A stretch of 9,852 nucleotides of DNA, taken from assembly GCA_030673995.1 (NCBI GenBank), contig DAOUYU010000056.1, forward strand, positions 1 to 9,852. The letters are read 5' to 3'. This document shows positions 1-6,092 of this stretch, one piece after another. Position numbers and translations under genes: made by a program. This stretch comes from Candidatus Aminicenantota bacterium. Lineage in GTDB: Bacteria; Acidobacteriota; Aminicenantia; Aminicenantales; Aminicenantaceae. The number at the start of each line of letters is the position of its first letter. The stretch's first letter is position 1. The notes under the pieces were generated by a model. It was not told the origin of the DNA and made no database searches. It saw only the letters and a program-made list of their open reading frames with translations.

Positions 1-2194
1 TTCCGACCAGGGTCCCACTCCTGCCCCTAGAAAAAGCAAATGGACTCCCTATGAGAGTCATGATTAAGCAGGACAGAGGAAAAGACAGCTTAAGAGCTAG
101 ATCGATCTTGAACCTTACCGTCTCAAAGCCTTTCTCTTCAATGTCTTCTATATAATCCTTGAGTTCTCCATAACTCAGCTGCTCAGGCACTTCCCATTCT
201 TTCAAGAAATACTCTCTCTCTTCCACATCCCGGAGTTCCATTTTGTCTTTCCGTTCGAACTTTACGAGTTGTCCATCGACAAAGTCCCGGAACCAGCAAT
301 TCTCCAGGGAAAGCTGGCCATCACCCAAATTTCCCTTTTCAGCATAGATCCTTCTTTTAAAAGACCATGTAGACGGATCAATATCATAGATCGTAAGCCG
401 GCTGAAGACATATTTTTGTGGATCAAAATAGTTATAATGGTAAATTCTATTTTTTTCTTTACTCAAAACCCAGCGACGGTCCAAGTAGCTGTAACTCCGC
501 GGAGGACGGTCAGTGATCTCGCCCCAGATCTTTTCTGCTTTCTTGTTGGCATAAGGCAAAATATTCTCCTGAAGGTAAAAGGAAAAAAGACTCACCAGAA
601 CTCCCATAAAAAGCACCGGGATAATAATGCGGTAAAGGCTTATGCCGCAGGCCTTCATCGCTGTAATCTCATTATATTTAGTCAAAAGACCCAGGCATAA
701 AAGGGTTGCGGTCAAGGCAGTGATAGGAAGAGTTAAATTGATAAACTCCGGGATTCTATAACGAAGGAACTCAAAGAGAAGGAGAAGAGGCTTATCCTTT
801 TCATAAATATTATCGATCCCCTCAAAAAATGTGACGATCACAAAAACTAAAAGCAAGCTGAAAAAGACAAGCAAAAAAATGGCTGAATATTTTCTAATGA
901 TGTAGCGATCCAGAATATTAGGAAAGCGAAGGGAAAGGTGAGGCCAGTTCTTGGATAACGTCGTTTTTTTTGGAGAGGGGGCCATTTCATTCTTTTTTTT
1001 GGAAAAGCGGAAAAAACGAGGAAAAAGCGGGGTCTCCCTTACAGATTTTATAAAGAGGAATAATCCGATCAGAAGAAGCAAAATATTTGGCCCCCACATC
1101 CCGAGCCAGGGAGAGATTTTCCTGTCCATGGCCATCTCTTCCCCTGTTGAGATGAGAATATAGTAAAATAAAATTATTGCCAGGCTAATTGTAAATCCGC
1201 TGGTTCGCCCTCCTTTCTTGGTTGAAGCCCCTAACGGAAGACCCAAAATTCCAAAAATCAAACAGACGAAAGGGAGGGCAAATTTTTTGTGAATCTCCAC
1301 CCAATAAGACACATGGTCCTTCAATCTTCGCGAATAGGAAGAAACTTTCTCCTGTGATTCATCTTTCTCTTTCTCAAGGTCTACTAAATCTTGGTTGATA
1401 ATCTTTATATCCCCGAGCAACTCTTCGATATCTTTTTCTCTTACCCGTTTCTTTTGAGAGATGTCAGAGAAAAGGTTCTCCACATTGATTTCTTCTTCAA
1501 AGCGCTCAAAAGAAGTCACTTCATATTTATCTGGCTCCGATAGAAGATAGGAATGAGAGAATCCATCAAAAAGCTCGATGGTGGCTCTTCTCATTTCAGG
1601 ATAGAAATTTAGTCTCCCTCTTTTTGCTGAAATGGCCTTAGGTTCTTCTGGAGGGTCGGAGAAATACACAAAAACATTTTCCCACTCTCCTCCCTGATCG
1701 ATATCCTGGATAAAAATGACCGTATCGGGAACGGATTCGTTAAATTCTCTGGGGTGAATTCTAAATTGAACCTTAGATAAGACGGATTGTGAGAGGAGCT
1801 GGATGACCTTGTAGTTGGAGCGGGGAGCAAGATACAGGGCCAAATAAGAAGTAACCAGCCATCCACATAGAGCAAAAAGCAGCACCGGCCGGAGAAGCCT
1901 TTTATAGCTGATCCCTAATGTTTTAAAGGCCATGATTTCCGAATCAGACGAAAGCCGGCTCAAGCCTCCCAGGACTCCCATCAGGACGGCCATAGGTATT
2001 GTGAAGGCCAGAATGGAAGGAATGAGGTAGATGAAAAAATTGACTACCACAATAAAAGACACTCCCCTGGTTATGAACACTTCAGAAAGGCGGAGAATCT
2101 CGTTCATCAAAAGGACAAAAGTGTAGATGAGGAGTCCTATAAGAAATGGAGGGATTAATTCTTTGATTACGTAGCGGTCGAAAAATTTGAACAC
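1..2194 (-). CDS. Fused LptF-LptG lipopolysaccharide export permease (3' end outside window)
   Basis: Membrane permease of the Lpt exporter, which with the LptB ATPase extracts LPS from the inner membrane and passes it to LptC/LptA. The minus frame was read codon by codon and is open for 731 codons without a stop down to position 2, so LptF and LptG are one polypeptide. Repeat 1 (about residues 1-385) starts FDRYVIKELIPPF, has LSSDSEIMA at about 81-89, a periplasmic beta-rich region at about 125-270, and complete C-terminal helices. A basic Ser/Pro/Lys linker (about 386-425) follows. Repeat 2 opens with LDRYIIRKY (Asp429), has TKYNEITAMKACG around 506-516, and breaks off in its fourth helix; roughly 60 residues should be missing. 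YjgP/YjgQ proteins are normally about 360 residues and separate genes. Start chosen: GTG at 2194, directly before the conserved DRY; there is no clear Shine-Dalgarno. An in-frame ATG in the linker (983-985) has no good ribosome site, so separate translation of LptG looks unlikely. Confidence 0.93.
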   Translation of the reverse strand, partial: MFKFFDRYVIKELIPPFLIGLLIYTFVLLMNEILRLSEVFITRGVSFIVVVNFFIYLIPSILAFTIPMAVLMGVLGGLSRLSSDSEIMAFKTLGISYKRLLRPVLLFALCGWLVTSYLALYLAPRSNYKVIQLLSQSVLSKVQFRIHPREFNESVPDTVIFIQDIDQGGEWENVFVYFSDPPEEPKAISAKRGRLNFYPEMRRATIELFDGFSHSYLLSEPDKYEVTSFERFEEEINVENLFSDISQKKRVREKDIEELLGDIKIINQDLVDLEKEKDESQEKVSSYSRRLKDHVSYWVEIHKKFALPFVCLIFGILGLPLGASTKKGGRTSGFTISLAIILFYYILISTGEEMAMDRKISPWLGMWGPNILLLLIGLFLFIKSVRETPLFPRFFRFSKKKNEMAPSPKKTTLSKNWPHLSLRFPNILDRYIIRKYSAIFLLVFFSLLLVFVIVTFFEGIDNIYEKDKPLLLLFEFLRYRIPEFINLTLPITALTATLLCLGLLTKYNEITAMKACGISLYRIIIPVLFMGVLVSLFSFYLQENILPYANKKAEKIWGEITDRPPRSYSYLDRRWVLSKEKNRIYHYNYFDPQKYVFSRLTIYDIDPSTWSFKRRIYAEKGNLGDGQLSLENCWFRDFVDGQLVKFERKDKMELRDVEEREYFLKEWEVPEQLSYGELKDYIEDIEEKGFETVRFKIDLALKLSFPLSCLIMTLIGSPFAFSRGRSGTLVG

Positions 2195-2200
2195 TCTGTT

Positions 2201-2209
2201 TATATACCA
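2201..2209 (-). promoter_or_regulatory. Candidate extended -10 promoter for the lptFG fusion
   Basis: The minus strand reads TG-G-TATATA, an extended -10 box. It ends six bases before the GTG start, so transcription would begin at or within a base or two of the start codon. No convincing -35 was found. Because such boxes occur by chance in AT-rich spacers, this is only a candidate; it fits the absence of a Shine-Dalgarno. Confidence 0.35.
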
Positions 2210-2253
2210 TAAAACTACAGGAGAAAAAAAGATAGGGGAAATAAAAAAAGGCC

Positions 2254-2324
2254 GGTTCTTGAATCTTGACTTATGGTGATTTGACTTCGTCCAGTTTAAA
2301 GAGTCGTGTCAAAATTCAAGAACC
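2254..2324 (-). repeat. Long inverted repeat before lptFG, hairpin plus U-tract
   Basis: Arms GGTTCTTGAATCTTGAC (2254-2270) and GTCAAAATTCAAGAACC (2308-2324) are complementary at 16 of 17 positions around a 37-nt loop. In minus-strand RNA the mismatch becomes a G-U pair, and the stem can extend by four more pairs (two G-U, two G-C). It is followed after GGCC by seven U (2249-2243). It could be a second terminator behind groEL, an attenuator in an lptFG leader, or a remnant of a dispersed palindromic repeat family. The sequence alone cannot decide. Confidence 0.6.
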
Positions 2325-2355
2325 AACCCCAATAATACAGAATGTAAAAAGGGAT

Positions 2356-2398
2356 TAAAAAGGGACGTTCCCTAAATGGTACTTAGGGGAACGTCCCT
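2356..2398 (-). terminator. Hairpin terminator of the groESL operon
   Basis: Twenty bases behind the groEL stop, AGGGACGTTCCCTAA (2361-2375) and its complement with one bulged base (2383-2398) enclose a 7-nt loop. On the minus strand the stem is followed by TTTTT, the layout of an intrinsic terminator. The GGGACGTTCCC core is itself palindromic, which suggests a repeat-element origin. Confidence 0.75.
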
Positions 2399-2417
2399 CT
2401 CTTTCTTCTCTCTTTCT

Positions 2418-4037
2418 TTAGTACATCTCAGGGCCTGGCGGAGGGGGGTATTTGGGTCCTTTATCTTCTTCAGGAAGATCCGTAACCAATCCTTCTGTGG
2501 TTAAGAGCAATCCAGCGATGCTTGCAGCGTTCTGGAGGGCAATCCTGACAACTTTCGTGGGATCGAGGACACCGACTTTGATCAGGTTTTCATATTTCTC
2601 TGTGAGAGCATTGAATCCCATCTCCTGCTCCATCTCTTTCACTTTCTCAACCACTATGGAGCCTTCATGACCTGCGTTGTTAGCAATTTGACGGACAGGT
2701 TCTTCCAGAGCTCTCTTGATAATGTTGACTCCAATCTGCATATCACTTTCCATTTTTATTTTATCGAGTTCTTTTAGACATCTTAAAAGAGCAATTCCTC
2801 CTCCGGGGACAATACCTTCCTCAACCGCGGCCTTGGTGGCATGCATGGCATCTTCGACTCTTGCTTTTTTCTCTTTGAGCTCAGTCTCGGTGGCAGCACC
2901 GACTTTTATCAGGGCAACTCCACCTACCATCTTAGCCAGTCTTTCCTGGAGTTTTTCTACATCATAATCAGAAGTCGTATCCTCAATCTGGGTTCTGATC
3001 TGTTTGATCCGAGCCTTAACATCTTCCTGTTTTCCATTCCCTTCTACAATAGTGGTGTTGTCTTTATCGATGACAACCTTTTTGGCTTGACCCAGCCAAT
3101 CAACACCAACGTTTTCAAGCTTCACACCGATGTCCTCGGTGATGACTTTTCCTCCGGTGAGAACGGCAATATCCTCCAGCATGGCTTTTCTTCTGTCACC
3201 GAATCCGGGAGCTTTCACAGCCGCGCACTGAAAAGTGCCTTTGAGCTTATTGACAACCAGCGTGGCCAGGGCTTCACCCTCGACTTCCTCGGAAATGACC
3301 AACAAAGGATTCCCCATTTTGGCTACATTCTCAAGAAGAGGAAGAAGCTCTCTCAAGTTGCTTATTTTCTTCTCATGGAGAAGCATAAGTGGGGACTCTA
3401 AGACACATTCCATCCTGTCTGGATCGGTGATGAAATAGGGAGAAAGATAGCCGCGGTCAAACTGCATTCCCTCTACAACTTCCATGTTTGTCTCCAGGCC
3501 TTTAGCCTCTTCTACTGTGATCACACCGTCTTTTCCGACCTTATCCATCGCTTGGGCAATGATCTTTCCTACCGATTCATCATTATTGGATGAAATCGCA
3601 CCAACCTGAGCAATCATTTCACCGCTCACTTCGCGGCTTACTTTCTTTAGCTCTTTGACTACTTCCTCTACAGCCTTCTCGATTCCTTTCTTAATCAAAT
3701 TAGGATTGGCACCAGCAGTCACATACTTCAATCCTTCAGAAAAGATACTCTGAGCGAGTATTGTGGCTGTGGTGGTTCCATCTCCAGCTACATCTGAAGT
3801 TTTGGAAGCAACTTCTTTAACAAGCTGGGCACCCATGTTCTCCAGTGGCTCTTTGAGTTCGACTTCCTTGGCCACTGTTACACCATCTTTGGTACTGGTC
3901 GGAGAGCCGAACTTCTTATCCAGGATAACATTTCTTCCCCTGGGGCCCAAGGTCTCCTTGACCAGATTGCTTAAAGTATTAACGCCTCTTAATAATGCCT
4001 GTCTGGCATCTTCGCCGAGTGTTATTTGTTTTGCCAT
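2418..4037 (-). CDS. groEL: Chaperonin GroEL (60 kDa, Cpn60)
   Basis: ATP-driven double-ring cytosolic chaperonin that folds proteins in its cavity together with GroES. The 539 residues cover equatorial, intermediate and apical domains in the usual order. Visible signatures: TLGPRGRN (about 29-36), TKDGVTVA with Asp51 and AGDGTTTAT with Asp86 (matching E. coli Asp52 and Asp87 of the nucleotide site), the apical FDRGYLSP segment, and VGAATETELKEKKARVEDA near residue 390, which carries the catalytic Asp equivalent to E. coli Asp398. The start has a good AAGGAG Shine-Dalgarno (4044-4049) six bases upstream. It lies 21 nt behind groES and is surely co-transcribed under its promoter and CIRCE sites. 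Odd point: the C-terminus ends in a Pro-rich KYPPPPGPEMY instead of the Gly-Gly-Met repeats typical of group I chaperonins. Confidence 0.99.
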   Translation of the reverse strand: MAKQITLGEDARQALLRGVNTLSNLVKETLGPRGRNVILDKKFGSPTSTKDGVTVAKEVELKEPLENMGAQLVKEVASKTSDVAGDGTTTATILAQSIFSEGLKYVTAGANPNLIKKGIEKAVEEVVKELKKVSREVSGEMIAQVGAISSNNDESVGKIIAQAMDKVGKDGVITVEEAKGLETNMEVVEGMQFDRGYLSPYFITDPDRMECVLESPLMLLHEKKISNLRELLPLLENVAKMGNPLLVISEEVEGEALATLVVNKLKGTFQCAAVKAPGFGDRRKAMLEDIAVLTGGKVITEDIGVKLENVGVDWLGQAKKVVIDKDNTTIVEGNGKQEDVKARIKQIRTQIEDTTSDYDVEKLQERLAKMVGGVALIKVGAATETELKEKKARVEDAMHATKAAVEEGIVPGGGIALLRCLKELDKIKMESDMQIGVNIIKRALEEPVRQIANNAGHEGSIVVEKVKEMEQEMGFNALTEKYENLIKVGVLDPTKVVRIALQNAASIAGLLLTTEGLVTDLPEEDKGPKYPPPPGPEMY

Positions 4038-4058
4038 TTTTTTCTCCTTTTTACTAAA

Positions 4059-4346
4059 TTAGGTAATTTTGGCCAAAATTTCTTCTTCACGAACAATCAC
4101 ATGTTCGACATCACCGACAGTCACTTCAGTTCCGCTGAATTTTCCTATCAGGACTTTATCACCCTTCTTAACCTCTAGTGGAAGAACCTTTCCATCTTCC
4201 GCCACCCGACCTTTTCCCACTTCGATTACCTCTGCTTCAAGAGGCTTTTCCTTTGCGGTATCAGGAATGATAATTCCGCCTTTCTTGGTTTCTTTTTCTT
4301 CTACTCTCTTTAGAAGAACCCTGTCATGTAAAGGTATCACCTTCAT
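4059..4346 (-). CDS. groES: Co-chaperonin GroES (10 kDa, Cpn10)
   Basis: Heptameric lid of the GroEL chamber. The 95 residues match the normal family length. It begins with IPLHDRVLLKR, followed by the mobile loop (about residues 17-34) with the hydrophobic GGIIIPD tripeptide that docks on GroEL, then the EVIEVGKG and VKKGDKVLIGKFSGTEV beta-barrel strands. A strong AGGAGGT Shine-Dalgarno (4351-4357) precedes the ATG at 4346. It is the first gene of the groESL operon. The promoter and two CIRCE-like operators lie immediately upstream, so heat-shock derepression through an HrcA-type repressor is expected (inference; hrcA is not in the window). Confidence 0.99.
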   Translation of the reverse strand: MKVIPLHDRVLLKRVEEKETKKGGIIIPDTAKEKPLEAEVIEVGKGRVAEDGKVLPLEVKKGDKVLIGKFSGTEVTVGDVEHVIVREEEILAKIT

Positions 4347-4371
4347 TTGAACCTCCTATGGTTAGTTATTA

Positions 4372-4398
4372 TTAGCAGGATTGATTAAGGAGTGCTAA
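4372..4398 (-). promoter_or_regulatory. Proximal CIRCE operator (HrcA site), one arm degenerate
   Basis: On the minus strand TTAGCACTC, nine bases, then TCCTGCTAA. The first arm matches the CIRCE consensus TTAGCACTC-N9-GAGTGCTAA at 9 of 9 positions and the second at 6 of 9, with exactly the canonical 9-nt spacer. It overlaps the -10 box and the expected transcription start of groES, the usual place for repression by HrcA. Confidence 0.8.
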
Positions 4399-4425
4399 CA
4401 TACTTCAATTTCCCCCTTTTGTCAA
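4397..4425 (-). promoter_or_regulatory. groESL sigma-70-type promoter
   Basis: The minus strand shows a perfect -35 TTGACA (4425-4420), a 17-nt spacer and -10 TATGTT (4402-4397). This predicts a start near 4390, inside the proximal CIRCE site, with a leader of about 45 nt before the groES ATG. The spacing and fit to the vegetative consensus make this the strongest promoter in the window. Confidence 0.85.
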
Positions 4426-4435
4426 GAAAAAGGTG

Positions 4436-4474
4436 AAAAATCTAGCACTCTACATGTGAGAGTGCTAGATTTTT
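4436..4474 (-). terminator. CIRCE-like hairpin acting as terminator of the yfiH-purC-cvpA-fis operon
   Basis: The same inverted repeat, extended by flanking A and T runs to a stem of about 15 pairs with a 9-nt loop, stands directly at the end of the minus-strand operon and is followed by U residues (4440-4436). It therefore looks like an intrinsic terminator for the upstream genes. Opposite-strand transcripts would also meet a run of T (4470 onward). Overlap with an operator is discussed in the findings. Confidence 0.55.
4442..4468. promoter_or_regulatory. Distal CIRCE-like operator upstream of the groESL -35
   Basis: CTAGCACTC-N9-GAGTGCTAG is perfectly symmetrical. It differs from the CIRCE consensus only in the outermost base of each arm, changed in a compensating way. 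It lies 16 nt upstream of the -35 hexamer. With the proximal site it brackets the groESL promoter. The distal arm contains the stop codon (4465-4467) of the preceding Fis-like gene. Confidence 0.8.
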
Positions 4475-4698
4475 TTTATTTTTAAAGTTTTGGCGCGGTT
4501 CTGGAGCGTGTTTCGGTGAATTCCAAGAGCTTTGGCCATTCTGGTCATATTTCTATTGTATTTCTTCCCTGCTGTCTCGATGTATATTTTCTCGAATTCT
4601 TTCAACACATCCTTTAAACGCAATTCTTTTTCCACCATTTCATCAATTATAATCTCCAATTTTTGATGGATGTTGAGTTTTTCAAATTCTTTTTCCAT
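4465..4698 (-). CDS. Small stand-alone Fis-type helix-turn-helix protein
   Basis: 77 residues. The C-terminal half (about residues 33-75) reads as a Fis/NtrC-type DNA-binding domain (HTH_8): a helix FEKIYIETAGKKYNRN, then MTRMAKALGIHRNTLQNRAKTLKI, where the second part is the recognition helix-turn-helix seen at the C-terminus of sigma-54 activators. The N-terminal 30 residues are a charged, probably helical dimerisation segment as in Fis. No AAA+ or receiver domain is present, so it is not an NtrC activator. The start overlaps the end of the cvpA-like gene by 17 nt, with a weak GGGTGG upstream; translation is probably coupled. The stop codon lies in the distal CIRCE arm. The target is unknown; a nucleoid-associated or local transcription factor role is inferred. 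Confidence 0.85.
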   Translation of the reverse strand: MEKEFEKLNIHQKLEIIIDEMVEKELRLKDVLKEFEKIYIETAGKKYNRNMTRMAKALGIHRNTLQNRAKTLKIKKI

Positions 4699-5212
4699 CT
4701 TTTCCCACCCTTTTTGTGATTTCCTTGTAAGCTTCTTTGAATTTCTCTTTAAGCTCCTTCGGGATAAGGCTGACGATGGTTCTGGTCAGCTTCAGGCAAA
4801 CAGGGGAGATTTGAGATCCCTTTAATGCCCTCTTGTCTATGGGAAAAACCAAAAGAGCAAAAACAATGACGCCACAAATGAGAATCCCTTTGAGGAGACC
4901 AAGAGCTCCTCCCAGAACCTTATCGAGGAGTTTTAAGGGGCCCTTCACTAATTTAGAAAGCAGACGGGAAACAATCCACCCTGAAGACAGTACGGCAAAA
5001 AAAACGGTTAGAAATCCCAGGAAATGAGCTAAAACCTCGTGAGTGACCAGCCGGCGATACAGCCAGGATACCTGGGAATAACAATTAAGAGCTAAAATCA
5101 ATCCAATTATCACCGCAAGAAGGCCGAAGATCTGTTTCACAAATCCTTTAACTATTCCAAGGAAAACAGTAACAGACAAAATAAGAAGTAGAATGACATC
5201 GATCCAGTTCAA
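4682..5212 (-). CDS. CvpA family inner-membrane protein
   Basis: 176 residues with four hydrophobic segments at about 4-22, 25-45, 60-84 and 101-123, and the CvpA hallmark DKVLGGALGLLKGIL before the last one. An amphipathic, Lys-rich cytoplasmic tail follows (about 140-176). E. coli CvpA was named for colicin V production; a general molecular function for the family is not settled. The start is TTG at 5212, supported by an AGGAGG site (5223-5228) and by the N-terminus NWIDVILLLIL, which matches family starts. It begins 1 nt after the PHP gene stop and overlaps the Fis-like gene, so it is an operon member. In many bacteria cvpA genes sit near mutS2 or purine genes; here purC is two genes away. 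Confidence 0.9.
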   Translation of the reverse strand: MNWIDVILLLILSVTVFLGIVKGFVKQIFGLLAVIIGLILALNCYSQVSWLYRRLVTHEVLAHFLGFLTVFFAVLSSGWIVSRLLSKLVKGPLKLLDKVLGGALGLLKGILICGVIVFALLVFPIDKRALKGSQISPVCLKLTRTIVSLIPKELKEKFKEAYKEITKRVGKDGKRI

Positions 5213-5213
5213 T

Positions 5214-6092
5214 TTATCTTCTCCTCCTCAATTCCTCCACCATCGTGTATTCACCCTCCTTGATAAAACCGAAAGGAATATGGGGCTTAATTCTTCCATG
5301 AAAATCAGAGCCTGCTGTGGCAACAAGATCCAGCTCCTTGGCAATTTTGCTGTATAATTCTGTCTGAGAAGGATCATGGTACGAAGTATAGACCTCTATC
5401 CCCTCAAGCCCATTTTCTTTTAAAATCATGAGATCTTCTTTAGATGTCCTCTGAAAATATGCTCCAGGATGAGCAAGCACTGGAACCGCTTCAATCCGGG
5501 GAGCTGACCTGAGAGCTTCAAGTAAATCCAGATTTTGTTTGGGAACCCACGCTGGTTTTCCTTCCACGAAATAATCTTCATAAAACCGGTAAGGAGCAAA
5601 AGGCCGGTTCTCTTCGCTAAAATATTTTTCCAGGGAAGGAATTTTTGTTTTTTCAGCCTTATTCAGCAGAAGCTTCGCGATCGTAACGCCCAAAGGAAGA
5701 GCGGATTTTGACATTTTGGCAACTTCTTTCCATTTAATGTCAAAGCCCAACTCTCGAAGCTTTCGGACACGTCCTTTTGCCTCTATTATTCTTCCTTTTG
5801 AAGCCCTTGAAATGAGGTCTGCTAAAATTTTGCTCTTCCAGTTTACAAAAGGAAGGAGAACATGAAACTCTCGTTTATCGAAAAGAGTGGTGAGTTCAAT
5901 ACCGGGGATGACTTCAACATCCATTTCTTCACCGAACCGCAAAGCTTCGGGGTAAGCAGCCACGGTATCATGGTCGGTAATAGAAATGGCTCTTAGACCA
6001 TGTTCTTCTGCCATGCGGCAAATATGAAAAGGAGAAAAATCTCCATCGCTGCTTTTATTAGAATGGATGTGTAAATCAACTTGCCCCGGCAT
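5214..6092 (-). CDS. PHP-domain phosphoesterase, RNase AM / YciV type
   Basis: 292 residues, close to E. coli YciV (RNase AM), a metal-dependent enzyme reported to trim rRNA 5' ends and to dephosphorylate nucleoside 3',5'-bisphosphates. All PHP motifs are visible: DLHIHS with Asp6, His8 and His10; TDHDT with Asp40, His41 and Asp42; PGIEL with Glu66; His77; AHPG with His208; and GSDFHG with Asp263 and His265, the expected trinuclear-metal ligands. The insert between about residues 90 and 190 matches the helical extra domain of this subfamily. The ATG shares one base with the purC stop (TAATG), implying translational coupling. Related PHP proteins include histidinol phosphatase and the DNA polymerase PHP domain, but the length and GIEVY...H segment favour the YciV group. 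Exact substrate is inferred from family. Confidence 0.9.
   Translation of the reverse strand: MPGQVDLHIHSNKSSDGDFSPFHICRMAEEHGLRAISITDHDTVAAYPEALRFGEEMDVEVIPGIELTTLFDKREFHVLLPFVNWKSKILADLISRASKGRIIEAKGRVRKLRELGFDIKWKEVAKMSKSALPLGVTIAKLLLNKAEKTKIPSLEKYFSEENRPFAPYRFYEDYFVEGKPAWVPKQNLDLLEALRSAPRIEAVPVLAHPGAYFQRTSKEDLMILKENGLEGIEVYTSYHDPSQTELYSKIAKELDLVATAGSDFHGRIKPHIPFGFIKEGEYTMVEELRRRR
5223..5228 (-). promoter_or_regulatory. Shine-Dalgarno of the TTG-started cvpA gene
   Basis: AGGAGG lies ten bases before the TTG start. It is formed by two of the AGG/AGA codons that encode the Arg-Arg-Arg-Arg C-terminus of the PHP protein. It is the evidence that fixes the rare TTG start. Confidence 0.7.

Noticed and set aside
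269..700. Plus-strand open frame of 143 codons
   Set aside because: It lies antisense to the LptG half of the fusion, which shows clear family motifs; the translation has no family character.
983..985. In-frame ATG as an independent LptG start
   Set aside because: No Shine-Dalgarno precedes it and the frame is open from LptF without a stop; kept as a minor possibility only.
951..1163. Plus-strand open frame of 70 codons over the LptF-LptG linker
   Set aside because: Antisense shadow of the low-complexity linker; no ribosome site.
1609..1875. Minus-strand open frame of 88 codons
   Set aside because: Out of frame inside the LptF half; the motif-bearing frame is the continuous one.
2204..2210. 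ATG upstream of the lptFG GTG as a start codon
   Set aside because: It is in a different frame from the DRY-containing permease and would not read into it.
2841..3401. Plus-strand open frame of 186 codons
   Set aside because: Entirely antisense to groEL; long antisense frames are common opposite conserved genes.
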